A stretch of 13,658 bases of DNA. Source: an uncultured Campylobacter sp. (GTDB lineage: Bacteria > Actinomycetota > Actinomycetes > Mycobacteriales > Mycobacteriaceae). Under the pieces are notes generated by a model. It was not told the DNA's origin. It did not search any database and worked only from the letters and a program-made list of their open reading frames with translations. Shown here piece after piece: positions 1 to 6,787 of this stretch (the stretch's first letter is position 1; every line of letters starts with the position of its first letter). Made by a program: the position numbers and the translations under genes. The stretch covers positions 1 to 13,658 of the forward strand of contig CALTYW010000060.1 in NCBI GenBank assembly GCA_943913625.1. The letters run 5' to 3'.

Positions 1-859
1 TGGTCAGCTCGGCGCCGAGGTCCGCCATGATCAGCGTGTCCTCGATTTCCTCCCACGCGTCCTCGTCCAGATCGCCCGCGGTGAGGATGCCCAACAGGCC
101 CTGACCGATCGCGTTCTGGGAGCGCGACAGGCGCCCGCGCAGCTTGCCCATGCGGCCTGCCGCCGGGGCGATCTCGTCGATCTCGGTTGCCTCGGCCGGG
201 GTCGGCTCGACCACAACCGCTTCGTCGGACACCTCAGTCTCGGCCGGCTCAGCCTGCAGCGCCTCGCCTGCGCCCTCCGCGGTTGCGGCAGCGGCCCCGG
301 CAGCCTCCTCGGCCTCCTCGCGGACGGTCTCCTCCGTCGGCTCCGGCTCGACCGGCTGCGCGATGTCCTCGCCCGCCGCGAGCTCCTCTTCCTCGGCATC
401 GAGCACAGGCTTATCGACGATCGGTTCCTCAACCACCGGCTCTTCTTCAACAACCGGCTCTGCTGGCTGCACCGGCTCCGACTCCGCTTGCGGCTCCGAC
501 TCGACGACCGTCTCTTCGAACGCTACCTCTTCCGCAACGGGCTCCACCGGTTCCACTGGCGCAGCTGCCGCGGCGGCCTTCGGCGCCTCCGGCTGAGGGG
601 TCTCAGGCTTCGGCTCTGCCGGGGTGCGGCGCACCGGCTCCGGCTGCTTCGGCTGCGCGTCGGCCTGAGTGAAGTTGAAGCCGCCCTTGGCCTGGTAGTT
701 GCCGGATTTCTCCTGCTGGGTGAGCTCTTTGGGCTCCTCAACCTTCTCAAACGAGATGGTCTTGCTCTCCTTGCGCTTCTTCCCGGCGACGATCACGCCG
801 ACGATGATCAGCGCGATGACGACGATGGCAATGATGATCCATAGGACAGTCGTGTTCAT
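1..859 (-). CDS. ftsY: FtsY, signal recognition particle receptor (partial, C-terminal part outside the window)
   Basis: FtsY is the membrane GTPase that docks the SRP-ribosome complex at the translocon. About 286 N-terminal residues are visible. The start MNTTVLWIII opens a single transmembrane helix (residues about 5-28), followed by a basic KKRKES stop-transfer motif. A long linker (about residues 35-225) is rich in Pro, Glu and Ala, as in actinobacterial FtsY. The N domain then begins with RMGKLRGRLSRSQNAIG, GLLGIL and a DAWEEIEDTLIMADLGAELT segment, matching the conserved SRP GTPase N-domain start. The GTPase G domain lies beyond the left edge. The ATG is chosen because it gives the membrane anchor directly. 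A CACACT hexamer 7 bases upstream is an imperfect -10 and might give a leaderless mRNA. Position next to smc fits the conserved actinobacterial order. Confidence 0.93.
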   Translation of the reverse strand, partial: MNTTVLWIIIAIVVIALIIVGVIVAGKKRKESKTISFEKVEEPKELTQQEKSGNYQAKGGFNFTQADAQPKQPEPVRRTPAEPKPETPQPEAPKAAAAAAPVEPVEPVAEEVAFEETVVESEPQAESEPVQPAEPVVEEEPVVEEPIVDKPVLDAEEEELAAGEDIAQPVEPEPTEETVREEAEEAAGAAAATAEGAGEALQAEPAETEVSDEAVVVEPTPAEATEIDEIAPAAGRMGKLRGRLSRSQNAIGQGLLGILTAGDLDEDAWEEIEDTLIMADLGAELT

Positions 860-925
860 GCCGTCTAGTGTGCCAGCACCGCAGATTCGGCGCCCTACCC
901 GCCCGCGCACGTCACCGGTGTGTGC

Positions 926-938
926 TAGATTCTTCTGC
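926..938 (+). promoter_or_regulatory. Extended -10 promoter giving a probable leaderless mRNA for the META-domain gene
   Basis: TGTGCTAGATT (921-931) fits the corynebacterial extended -10 pattern tgngnTAnanT, with hexamer TAGATT at 926-931. The ATG follows 7 bases later, where transcription would start. There is no Shine-Dalgarno sequence. No good -35 is seen, which an extended -10 tolerates. Confidence 0.55.
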
Positions 939-1430
939 ATGCCAGCCAACATCGTGGCCGCCGTGATCGCCGTCATTGTCGCGCTTGCCACGGCGTTAGG
1001 CCTGGGCTTCGGCCTCTCCAGCGAAACCACCGGCAGCAGCCGCCCGGCCCAAACCGACGTACCAGCTTCCGCCACGCAAGCGAGCGCCTCACAGCTCGAG
1101 GATTTCTTCAGCTCCACATGGCGACCCGCACCGGCGTACCGCGGCAACACTATCTCGTTCGAACGCGAGACCTTCGGCGGCCAGGACGGCTACTTCGTCA
1201 ACGCGCCGGGCACCTGCAACGGCGTCGGTGCCTTCATCCCTGCCGTCCAGCCGGATCCGTCCACGCTGCGCATCCAGGCCACACCGCTGACCAAGATGGC
1301 GTGCGACGGGCTGGACTACGAAGCCCGCCTCAACAGCGCGTTCACCGACGGGGTGCAATTGCTTATCGACGGCTCCGCCACCGCCTACCTCATCTCCCCC
1401 ACCACCACGCTCACGCTCAACCGCGTCTAG
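939..1430 (+). CDS. Membrane-anchored META/HslJ-domain protein
   Basis: A 163-residue protein. Residues about 4-27 form one hydrophobic N-terminal segment without a lipobox cysteine, so it is probably a signal anchor or an uncleaved signal peptide. A Ser/Thr/Ala-rich spacer follows (28-52). The rest resembles a META domain (HslJ family): a FFSSTW opening like the family's usual W, then the CNG motif (C93) and TKMAC (C122), the two conserved family positions that could form a disulfide outside the membrane. The family is linked to envelope stress and heat-shock or novobiocin resistance (HslJ), but no reaction is known. The start was placed at this ATG because the longer in-frame extension would overlap ftsY and the promoter. 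It is convergent with smc and their stop codons share a CTAG. Confidence 0.8.
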   Translation: MPANIVAAVIAVIVALATALGLGFGLSSETTGSSRPAQTDVPASATQASASQLEDFFSSTWRPAPAYRGNTISFERETFGGQDGYFVNAPGTCNGVGAFIPAVQPDPSTLRIQATPLTKMACDGLDYEARLNSAFTDGVQLLIDGSATAYLISPTTTLTLNRV

Positions 1431-4400
1431 CTGCTGGCGCCCTCAGAAGCCGCAGCCGCCGAGCGCTCCTCAACCGGCTGCATGCGCTGCGACAGCACGT
1501 GGGTCACGCCGTCGCCGCGCATGGTCACGCCGTAGAGCACATTCGCCACGTCCATGGTGGGTTTCTGGTGGGTGATCACGATCAGCTGGGAGTCTTGGCG
1601 CAGTTCCTCCAGAAGCGCGATGAGGCGGCGGAGGTTGACGTCGTCAAGCGCTGCCTCCACCTCGTCGAGCACATAAAACGGGCTGGGGCGCGCGCGGAAG
1701 ATCGCCACCAAGAACGCCAGCGCGGTCAGCGACTTCTCGCCGCCGGACAGCAGCGACAAGCGCTTCACCCGTTTGCCCGGCGGGCGGGCCTCGATCTCGA
1801 TGCCTGTTGCGAGCATGTCGTCCGGCTCGGTCAGGATCAGCCGCGCCTCGCCGCCCGGGAAAAGCGTCTGGAACACTCGCGGGAATTCCTCTTCCACGTC
1901 TGCCCACGCGTCGGTGAACAGCTGCAGAATCTGCGCGTCCACGTCCTCGATGACGCCTTCGAGGTCCTGGCGCGCCCGCACGACGTCGTCAAGCTGTGTG
2001 CTCAAGAACGTGTAGCGCTCTTCCAGCGCCTTGAACTCCTCGAGTGCGAGCGGGTTGACCTTGCCCAGCGCGCGCAGGTCCTTCTCGGCTTGCTTCAGCC
2101 GCTTCTCCTCTGCTTCGCGGTCGAAGTCCTCGCCGGGCGTAAACCCCTGGAGGAGGTCCGGCACTGAAATGCCCAGGGTCTCTGCGACTTTCTGCTCGGC
2201 TTCGTCGATACGCACCTGCGCCTGGGATACCGCGATGTCGGACGCGTGCGCGCTCTCCGTGAGCCGTCCGTGCTGCTGGCGCGCGGCGCTGACCTGCTGG
2301 CGCGCCTGCTGCAGTTTGCCCTGCAAGTTCGCAAGCTGCGCGGTTGTCTGGTCGCGCTCGGCGGTGGCGCGCTCAAGTGCGTCGTTGATGCGCGCAACAA
2401 GATCACGCGCATGCTTCTCGACGGTCGACGCAACCTCCGCCTCTGCCCTCTTCCGCGCCACGGCGGCCTCGTGCCGCGCTTTGGCTTGGCGCTCCTGCTC
2501 GGCTTGGCGTCGCAACGCGTCGCCCTTGCCCGCTTCGGCCTCGGCTGCCTGCTGGGCGGTGCGGGCGGCGAGGGTAGCCTCCATCTCCATCGACTTGACC
2601 TGGTTCAACTCCGCGCGGGCGGCGTCGCGGGCGGCGGTGGACGGTTCCGATTCATCGACGTCCTGGTCCACGCGCGCGAGCCGGTCGCGGGTCTGCTCCA
2701 GCTCCGCGCGCCGCTCGCCCAGGCGCAATTCCGCCTCGGTAGCCCTCGCAGCGGCGCGCTCGTGTTCGGTCTTGTTCGCCTCCGCCTGCTTGAGCAGCCG
2801 GGCGTGGTCGCGGCGCCATGATTCCAACTGGGTGTCGTGTTCGCGCAGCGCCGCCTTGGCACCGGCGGCAGCGACCCGGGCTTCTTCCGCCGCGAGCGCC
2901 GCGCCCTCAAGCGTGCCGGCGAGTTCCTCGAGCTGCGCCTGCGCTACGGCGAGCTCCTCCCGGGCCGATTCAATACGCGCGTTGACCTCCACAGTGGAGG
3001 GTTGGCCGCTGCCTGCGACAAACCAGCCCTCGCCGAACAGCACGCCGTCGGGTGTGACCGCGCGCAGGCGCGGGTCCTGTTCGACCACGCTGCGGGCCGC
3101 GTCGGCATCTGAGGCAACGGCGACGTCGGCCAGCAGGCGCGAGATCGGGCCGGTCACTGCGTCGTCGATGTGCACGTGGTCGAGCAGCCAGTCCACTTCC
3201 ACGTCTGTGTCCATGCGCCAGGGCGAGCCCCCTCGCGCATCCACCACCACGGTGCGCTCTGCATCGGCCAGGGCTGTGAGCGCCGCCGGCGTCACCTCTC
3301 CGGCGAGTGCCTCCGCGTACGGGCCAAGCGCTGCGGTGAGCGCCGTTTCCAACCCCGGTTCCGCGCCGACGTACTTGGCCAGCGGCTCGAACGCCATGAG
3401 GATGTCGGTGGCCAGCACCTTCGGTGCCTGCTCGGACAGCGTCGAGATCCTCGATTCCAGCGTCGCCACCGCACGCTCGCGCTCACGCTGCGCAGCCCGC
3501 AGTTGTTCCAGTCGCTTTTCCGCCGCGTCCGATTCAGTGTGTGCCCGCGCATTCGCGTCATCCAAGGGTGTGCGGTCGCCCTCAATCTCGGCAAGGCGCT
3601 GCGCCACCTCTGCCACATCCACATCCGCCTGGCGGGCGCGCGCACGAGTCTCCCCCAGCGTCTCTTCCATCCGCTGGATCTCGCCCTCCGCGGCGCACAC
3701 GGCGGCTGCCTGCGATTCCTCCTGGGCGACAAGGCGCACAACGCCTTCGCGGCGGTCCGCAATGGCGCGGACTTGGGCGATGTGCTCGCTTTCGGCATCG
3801 TCGAAAAGCTGCTGCTTCTCGGCGACCTCGTCGCGCACCGTCTCCAGCCTCTCGGCAGCCTCCTCCGCCGCCTCGAGGGCAACAGCGTAGCGTTCGTCCG
3901 CAATCTCCGCGCGCGCGAGCAGATCGTCGGGGTCCTGGCCGGCGTACGGTGCGACGGAGGCCTGGTTTCGGGCACGCTCGGACGCGATGCGCTCAGTCGC
4001 ACTCGCCCGCTCCGCGAGCGTAGACAGCGCGAACCACAGCTGCTGGGCCTGCTCGGCGCGCGGCTGCACCTGCGCCTGCTCTTCTTCAATCGCCTGCTGA
4101 GCCGCCTCGGCTTCCTCGAGAACGGCCTCCACGGTGGCCACCTGCTCGGCTAAAAGCTCAGCGCGCTTGGATGCGTCGTCGAACTGCGAGCGCAGCCGCA
4201 CCACCTGGTCGCCGGCGAGCCGCAGGCGAGCGTCGCGCAGGGTCGCTTGGATCGTCGCGCCCTTCTTCGCCGCCTCCGCTTGTCGGGCGAGCGGTTTCAG
4301 CTGCTTGCCAAGCTCATCAGTCAAGTCCTGGAGCCTGTCCAAGTTCGCCTGCATGCCGGTGAGCTTGCGTTGCGCCTTCTCTTTGCGGCGACGGTGCTTC

Positions 4401-4903
4401 AGCACACCCGCCGCCTCCTCGATGTACGCGCGGCGCTCCTCCGGCCGCGATTCCAGGATCTCCGAGAGCTTGCCCTGGCCCACGATAATGTGCATCTCGC
4501 GGCCGATACCTGAATCCGACAGCAGCTCCTGAATATCCATCAAGCGCGCCTTCGAGCCGTTAATCTCGTATTCGGAGGCGCCGTCGCGGAACATGCGGCG
4601 GGTAATCGCAACGTCGGTGTAATCAATCGGCAGCCGCTTGTCCGTGTTGTCGAACGTAAGCGTCACCTCCGCCCGCCCGAGCGGCTTGCGGCCGCCAGCG
4701 CCCGCGAAGATGACGTCCTCCATCTTCCCGCCACGCAGGTTTTTCGCACCTTGCTCGCCCATCACCCACGCGAGCGCGTCCACCACGTTCGACTTGCCCG
4801 ACCCGTTTGGCCCCACCACCGCGCAAATACCCGGCTCGAACTTCATCGTGGTCGCCGACGCGAAGGATTTGAATCCCTTGAGCGTCAGCGATTTGAGGTG
4901 CAT
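1427..4903 (-). CDS. smc: Smc, chromosome condensation/segregation ATPase
   Basis: Full-length 1158-residue SMC protein, the ATPase of the SMC-ScpAB condensin loaded near parS sites. The N-terminal head begins MHLKSLTLKGFKSF, with Walker A GPNGSGKSN at residues 31-39 and a VGQGKLSEIL Q-region near 145-155. Long Glu/Gln/Arg/Ala-rich coiled coils flank a hinge at roughly 500-660 (near KYVGAEPGLETALTAALG to VAGSGQPSTVEV). The C-terminal head carries the signature LSLLSGGEKSLTALAF and Walker B with D-loop, FYVLDEVEAALDDVN. The ATG was preferred over a GTG 16 codons upstream because the family starts MxLKxLxLKGFKSF and a TACACT -10 lies 6 bases before it. In related actinobacteria acyP is the immediate upstream neighbour. 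Here a toxin-antitoxin block separates them. Confidence 0.97.
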   Translation of the reverse strand: MHLKSLTLKGFKSFASATTMKFEPGICAVVGPNGSGKSNVVDALAWVMGEQGAKNLRGGKMEDVIFAGAGGRKPLGRAEVTLTFDNTDKRLPIDYTDVAITRRMFRDGASEYEINGSKARLMDIQELLSDSGIGREMHIIVGQGKLSEILESRPEERRAYIEEAAGVLKHRRRKEKAQRKLTGMQANLDRLQDLTDELGKQLKPLARQAEAAKKGATIQATLRDARLRLAGDQVVRLRSQFDDASKRAELLAEQVATVEAVLEEAEAAQQAIEEEQAQVQPRAEQAQQLWFALSTLAERASATERIASERARNQASVAPYAGQDPDDLLARAEIADERYAVALEAAEEAAERLETVRDEVAEKQQLFDDAESEHIAQVRAIADRREGVVRLVAQEESQAAAVCAAEGEIQRMEETLGETRARARQADVDVAEVAQRLAEIEGDRTPLDDANARAHTESDAAEKRLEQLRAAQRERERAVATLESRISTLSEQAPKVLATDILMAFEPLAKYVGAEPGLETALTAALGPYAEALAGEVTPAALTALADAERTVVVDARGGSPWRMDTDVEVDWLLDHVHIDDAVTGPISRLLADVAVASDADAARSVVEQDPRLRAVTPDGVLFGEGWFVAGSGQPSTVEVNARIESAREELAVAQAQLEELAGTLEGAALAAEEARVAAAGAKAALREHDTQLESWRRDHARLLKQAEANKTEHERAAARATEAELRLGERRAELEQTRDRLARVDQDVDESEPSTAARDAARAELNQVKSMEMEATLAARTAQQAAEAEAGKGDALRRQAEQERQAKARHEAAVARKRAEAEVASTVEKHARDLVARINDALERATAERDQTTAQLANLQGKLQQARQQVSAARQQHGRLTESAHASDIAVSQAQVRIDEAEQKVAETLGISVPDLLQGFTPGEDFDREAEEKRLKQAEKDLRALGKVNPLALEEFKALEERYTFLSTQLDDVVRARQDLEGVIEDVDAQILQLFTDAWADVEEEFPRVFQTLFPGGEARLILTEPDDMLATGIEIEARPPGKRVKRLSLLSGGEKSLTALAFLVAIFRARPSPFYVLDEVEAALDDVNLRRLIALLEELRQDSQLIVITHQKPTMDVANVLYGVTMRGDGVTHVLSQRMQPVEERSAAAASEGASS

Positions 4904-4915
4904 TGCTGCAGTGTA
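4904..4915 (-). promoter_or_regulatory. -10 promoter for leaderless smc transcript
   Basis: Read on the minus strand, TGTTACACT (extended -10, hexamer TACACT, plus-strand 4910-4915) ends 6 bases before the smc ATG, so transcription would begin at or next to the start codon. No Shine-Dalgarno sequence is present. It shares the 82-bp divergent intergenic region with the promoter of the Fic antitoxin. Confidence 0.55.
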
Positions 4916-4952
4916 ACAAGGGCTTTTGCTTATCGACGACACCCCCACCACC

Positions 4953-4980
4953 TGCTACAATCCACCACAACGAAAGGGGG
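4953..4980 (+). promoter_or_regulatory. Extended -10 and strong ribosome binding site of the VbhA-like/Fic operon
   Basis: TGCTACAAT (4953-4961) is a near-ideal extended -10. No convincing -35 was found at 16-18 bases. AAAGGGGG (4973-4980) is a strong Shine-Dalgarno sequence 5 bases before the antitoxin ATG. The resulting mRNA would have a leader of about 18 bases, unlike the leaderless smc start opposite it. Confidence 0.55.
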
Positions 4981-4985
4981 CTTCC

Positions 4986-5174
4986 ATGACACGCACTATT
5001 CGGGCCACCGACACGAGCGTCGATGACGCGTTGGAACAAGCAGCTGGTGTGCTCGCACTCGCTGGCCACGAGATCACTGACGCCAGGGTCAAAGAACTCA
5101 CCCGCCGGTCTGCGCACGGCGAACTGACTACCCAAGAACTCATCGCAGAAGTCCAAAGGCTTCTAGACAAGTAA
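4986..5174 (+). CDS. VbhA-like antitoxin of the Fic toxin
   Basis: A 62-residue all-helical protein directly upstream of a Fic toxin and overlapping it by one base (TAATG). It resembles the antitoxin VbhA domain family, whose first helix blocks the Fic active site: a helix at about 11-27, the connection GHEITDARVKEL, then GELTTQELIAEVQRLL, which matches the family's GEIT-x-DE-LI pattern. VbhA-type antitoxins normally carry an (S/T)xxxE(G/N) motif whose Glu competes with the ATP gamma-phosphate. Here the matching segment reads LALAG (residues 22-27 give L...A-G), so both the Ser/Thr and the Glu appear to be replaced. The start follows a strong AAAGGGGG ribosome binding site. Family assignment rests on position and the C-terminal half; how it inhibits the toxin is open. 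Confidence 0.72.
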   Translation: MTRTIRATDTSVDDALEQAAGVLALAGHEITDARVKELTRRSAHGELTTQELIAEVQRLLDK

Positions 5175-5821
5175 TGGCCCGCAGACTTCCGGAAATCCGC
5201 TCGTGGAGCGACTACTACATTCCGGGGACTCAAACTCTGCGCAACCTGATTGGACGTCCAGCGAAGCCATACGGCGAAGAGGACCCGGTAAGGCTCCGCA
5301 CTATTGAAGAAGCTGCGACCACGGTTCGGATTGCGGAACAGCTGCAGACCCCACTGCCCGGCAACTTCGACTACGCCCATTTCAAGGCGATCCACCGTCA
5401 CATCTTTCAGGATGTCTACGAATGGGCGGGCGAAGAACGAGTCGCCCCGACGGACCGGTGGATGACCAAAAGCGGCCACGCCTACTACCCCGCTGGCTCT
5501 GTGTTGACGGAGGCCGCGGAAGCTCAGTTTCGCTGTTTAGCGAAAATGCATCTTCTTCAGGGTCTTTCCCGTGACGACTTCGTCACAGAACTCGCCGAAT
5601 GCTGGGGCGAGATCAACGTCATCCACAGTTTCCGCGAGGGCAATACCCGCACGCAGACCGCGTTCTTCTCCGAGCTCGCTCGCAACGCCGGCTACGAACT
5701 GCAGCCGTCTGCGTTCCTCAACTCCGAGATTCGCGACGCTTTTGTCGCGGCCCGCTTCCACAGCCAGGACAGCGGGGATAACTCAGGGCTCGCTGAAGTG
5801 CTCGGCCGGGTTATTCGGTAG
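5174..5821 (+). CDS. Fic-domain toxin, probable AMP-transferase (class I, VbhT/FicT-like)
   Basis: A 215-residue single-domain Fic protein. Fic enzymes usually move AMP from ATP to a hydroxyl of a target protein; bacterial FicT toxins modify gyrase and topoisomerase IV. The N-terminus has the class-typical YYIPGTQTLRNLIG (14-27). The target-docking flap is around KSGHAYYPAGSV (99-110). The catalytic motif is HSFREGNTR (151-159), with the general base His151, Phe153, Glu155, Asn157 and Arg159. Two differences from the canonical HPFx(D/E)GNGRxxR are visible: Thr158 in place of Gly, and Thr162 where the second Arg would be. That second Arg normally holds the ATP gamma-phosphate and pairs with the antitoxin's inhibitory Glu, which is also missing here. 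Translation is probably coupled to the upstream antitoxin (one-base overlap, weak ribosome binding site). Confidence 0.9.
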   Translation: MARRLPEIRSWSDYYIPGTQTLRNLIGRPAKPYGEEDPVRLRTIEEAATTVRIAEQLQTPLPGNFDYAHFKAIHRHIFQDVYEWAGEERVAPTDRWMTKSGHAYYPAGSVLTEAAEAQFRCLAKMHLLQGLSRDDFVTELAECWGEINVIHSFREGNTRTQTAFFSELARNAGYELQPSAFLNSEIRDAFVAARFHSQDSGDNSGLAEVLGRVIR

Positions 5822-5923
5822 TAACGAGCCTGCGAGCGCTCACACTGGTCCCGCGATGGAGTCGCTTGCGAGTTTGAAAGCGCGCGTCATGGCTGTACAC
5901 AAATCGCGCGTCGGCGCTCGCTC

Positions 5924-5953
5924 TAAAGTAAGGGACGCGTTGAGGTTGGAGGG
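5924..5953 (+). promoter_or_regulatory. Possible promoter and ribosome binding site of the higB-like toxin gene
   Basis: TAAAGT (5924-5929) fits the TANNNT -10 pattern and GGAGGG (5948-5953) is a good Shine-Dalgarno sequence 7 bases before the GTG start. No matching -35 is visible. The toxin could instead be reached by read-through from the Fic operon, since no terminator is seen between 5822 and 5923. Confidence 0.3.
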
Positions 5954-5960
5954 ATGAAAA

Positions 5961-6308
5961 GTGGATCGATACCAGATCCGCTGGTACGCACCAGGGGGCG
6001 AAACCACGCCGGTGAGTAAGAGGGAGTTCCAAGCACTCGACAAACAAGGCCAAGCCGCACTGCTTGACAAACTGAGCCGCCTGAAGAGAGGCGAAACCCG
6101 CCGAGACGATTTGAAGTCGATCCGGGGAGACATTTTCGAGGTACGGGCACAGGTGGGAAAGCGTCACTATCGGGCACTCGCCTTTCAAGACTCCCCTGTG
6201 CACATCATCATCCTCTCCTGCTTCTACAAGGACACACGTAAGACCCCGAAGCCAGAAATCGACAAGGCAAGTGAGCGACTGAAGACATGGAAATCAAACA
6301 AAAGCTAA
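5961..6308 (+). CDS. HigB-like toxin (RelE/ParE superfamily, phage Gp49-like), toxin of a TAC system
   Basis: A 115-residue basic protein of the RelE/HigB (Gp49-like) fold. Members are mRNA interferases that usually cut mRNA on the ribosome. Family hallmarks are DDLKSIRGDIFEVRAQVGKR (49-68), where the first strands normally read GLYELR, then YRALAFQ (70-76) and IIILSCFYKDTRKTP (82-96), close to the F-x-KKT-x-KTP consensus. EIDKASERL (99-107) is the closing helix. The start is GTG with GGAGGG 7 bases upstream; the nearby ATG at 5954 is in another frame and stops early. The next genes are an XRE antitoxin and a SecB-like chaperone, so the order toxin-antitoxin-chaperone matches the mycobacterial HigBA-SecB TAC operon. 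Catalytic residues differ between family members and were not assigned. Confidence 0.87.
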   Translation: MDRYQIRWYAPGGETTPVSKREFQALDKQGQAALLDKLSRLKRGETRRDDLKSIRGDIFEVRAQVGKRHYRALAFQDSPVHIIILSCFYKDTRKTPKPEIDKASERLKTWKSNKS

Positions 6309-6318
6309 TTGCGAGAGC

Positions 6319-6335
6319 ATTACACACTATGTAAT
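6319..6335. repeat. Inverted repeat ATTACA-N5-TGTAAT, candidate HigA operator 1
   Basis: Perfect 6-base arms ATTACA and TGTAAT separated by CACTA. It covers the promoter spacer and the first bases of the -10, so a bound repressor would exclude RNA polymerase. Binding by HigA is an inference from position. Confidence 0.6.
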
Positions 6336-6352
6336 ATCGGTTTAAACCGATA
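6335..6352. repeat. 18-bp perfect palindrome TATCGGTTTAAACCGATA, candidate HigA operator 2
   Basis: A perfect 9+9 base palindrome covering the end of the -10 and the expected transcription start. It shares one base with the upstream inverted repeat. XRE antitoxins such as HigA bind palindromes of this kind to repress their own operon. The half-sites of the two repeats differ, so two regulators, or HigA and another factor, are possible. Confidence 0.65.
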
Positions 6353-6364
6353 AAAGGAGGCGGG

Positions 6365-6787
6365 ATGCTGCCGGACGACTACATTTCGGATAACTCATCC
6401 GAACTCGACTTCGACGATTTTCTGAACGATCCCGAAATCAAGGTGGCGTTTGAGGATGCGCAGATGCGTTCCGACATCACTGAACGTCTCCGCGAAGCAC
6501 GGAAGGAAGGGAAAATTTCCCAGCGCGCAGTAGCGGAGGCAATGGGCACTACTCAGTCGGCGGTATCGGATTTTGAACGAGGTGAAACGGATCCTCAGCT
6601 CTCCACTATCCAGCGCTACGCTCGCGCGGTTGGCGCAACGGTGCGTGTAGTTGTGGATACCCCCGGAGACGTGGCGTCGATCGTTTCGCCGTACCGGCAC
6701 GTCGCTTCATCAACTGCATCGCGCGAGCCAGTTCGCAAATCCGGTCTGCGGCTTGTTTCCCCATACTCCGATATTAAGGTCAGCTAG
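6365..6787 (+). CDS. HigA-like XRE-family antitoxin with C-terminal extension (TAC antitoxin)
   Basis: A 140-residue protein. Residues 1-34 are an acidic leader (DDYISDNSSELDFDDFLNDPE) that may contact the basic toxin. Residues about 36-95 form an XRE/HTH_3 DNA-binding domain: ITERLREARKEGKISQRAVAEAMGT, recognition helix TQSAVSDFERG, then DPQLSTIQRYARAVG. The tail 100-140 goes beyond a minimal HigA and carries two copies of VSPY (107-110 and 131-134). In mycobacterial TAC systems a C-terminal chaperone-addiction domain makes the antitoxin dependent on its SecB-like partner, and this tail is the candidate equivalent. The gene has its own promoter with two inverted repeats, and its stop codon abuts the start of the chaperone gene with no intervening base. 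Confidence 0.88.
   Translation: MLPDDYISDNSSELDFDDFLNDPEIKVAFEDAQMRSDITERLREARKEGKISQRAVAEAMGTTQSAVSDFERGETDPQLSTIQRYARAVGATVRVVVDTPGDVASIVSPYRHVASSTASREPVRKSGLRLVSPYSDIKVS

Larger units (their letters stand above)
6309..6360 (+). promoter_or_regulatory. higA promoter, operators and ribosome binding site
   Basis: A complete sigma-A-type promoter: -35 TTGCGA (6309-6314), a 17-base spacer and -10 TAATAT (6332-6337). The start of transcription is expected near 6344. Two perfect inverted repeats overlie it (listed separately). AAAGGAGG (6353-6360) is a strong Shine-Dalgarno sequence 4 bases before the higA ATG. A promoter between toxin and antitoxin would let antitoxin and chaperone be made in excess of toxin and be repressed by HigA. 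Confidence 0.72.

Noticed and set aside
144..844. Plus-strand Ser/Ala- and Pro/Arg-rich frames opposite ftsY
   Set aside because: They mirror the repetitive Pro/Glu/Ala linker of FtsY. The minus-strand frame carries the membrane anchor and N domain.
699..938. Longer N-terminus for the META-domain protein
   Set aside because: It would overlap the start of ftsY and the promoter, and would put the hydrophobic signal segment in the middle of the protein.
2031..4153. Very long plus-strand open frames opposite smc (up to 619 codons)
   Set aside because: They are antisense shadows of a GC-rich coiled-coil gene, with low-complexity Ser/Ala/Arg composition and no domain pattern. The smc frame is complete and well conserved.
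4904..4951. 16-codon N-terminal extension of Smc from a GTG
   Set aside because: It covers the divergent promoter region and lacks family similarity. The MHLKSLTLKGF start fits the SMC family and a leaderless -10.
5831..5921. GC-rich palindrome GAGCGCTC and distant arms GCGAGCGC/GCGCTCGC after the Fic gene as a terminator
   Set aside because: The arms are 74 bases apart, the short palindrome has no loop, and no T-run follows.
5811..6203. Minus-strand 130-codon frame opposite the HigB-like gene
   Set aside because: No recognisable pattern and no ribosome binding site. The plus-strand frame has the RelE/Gp49 motifs.
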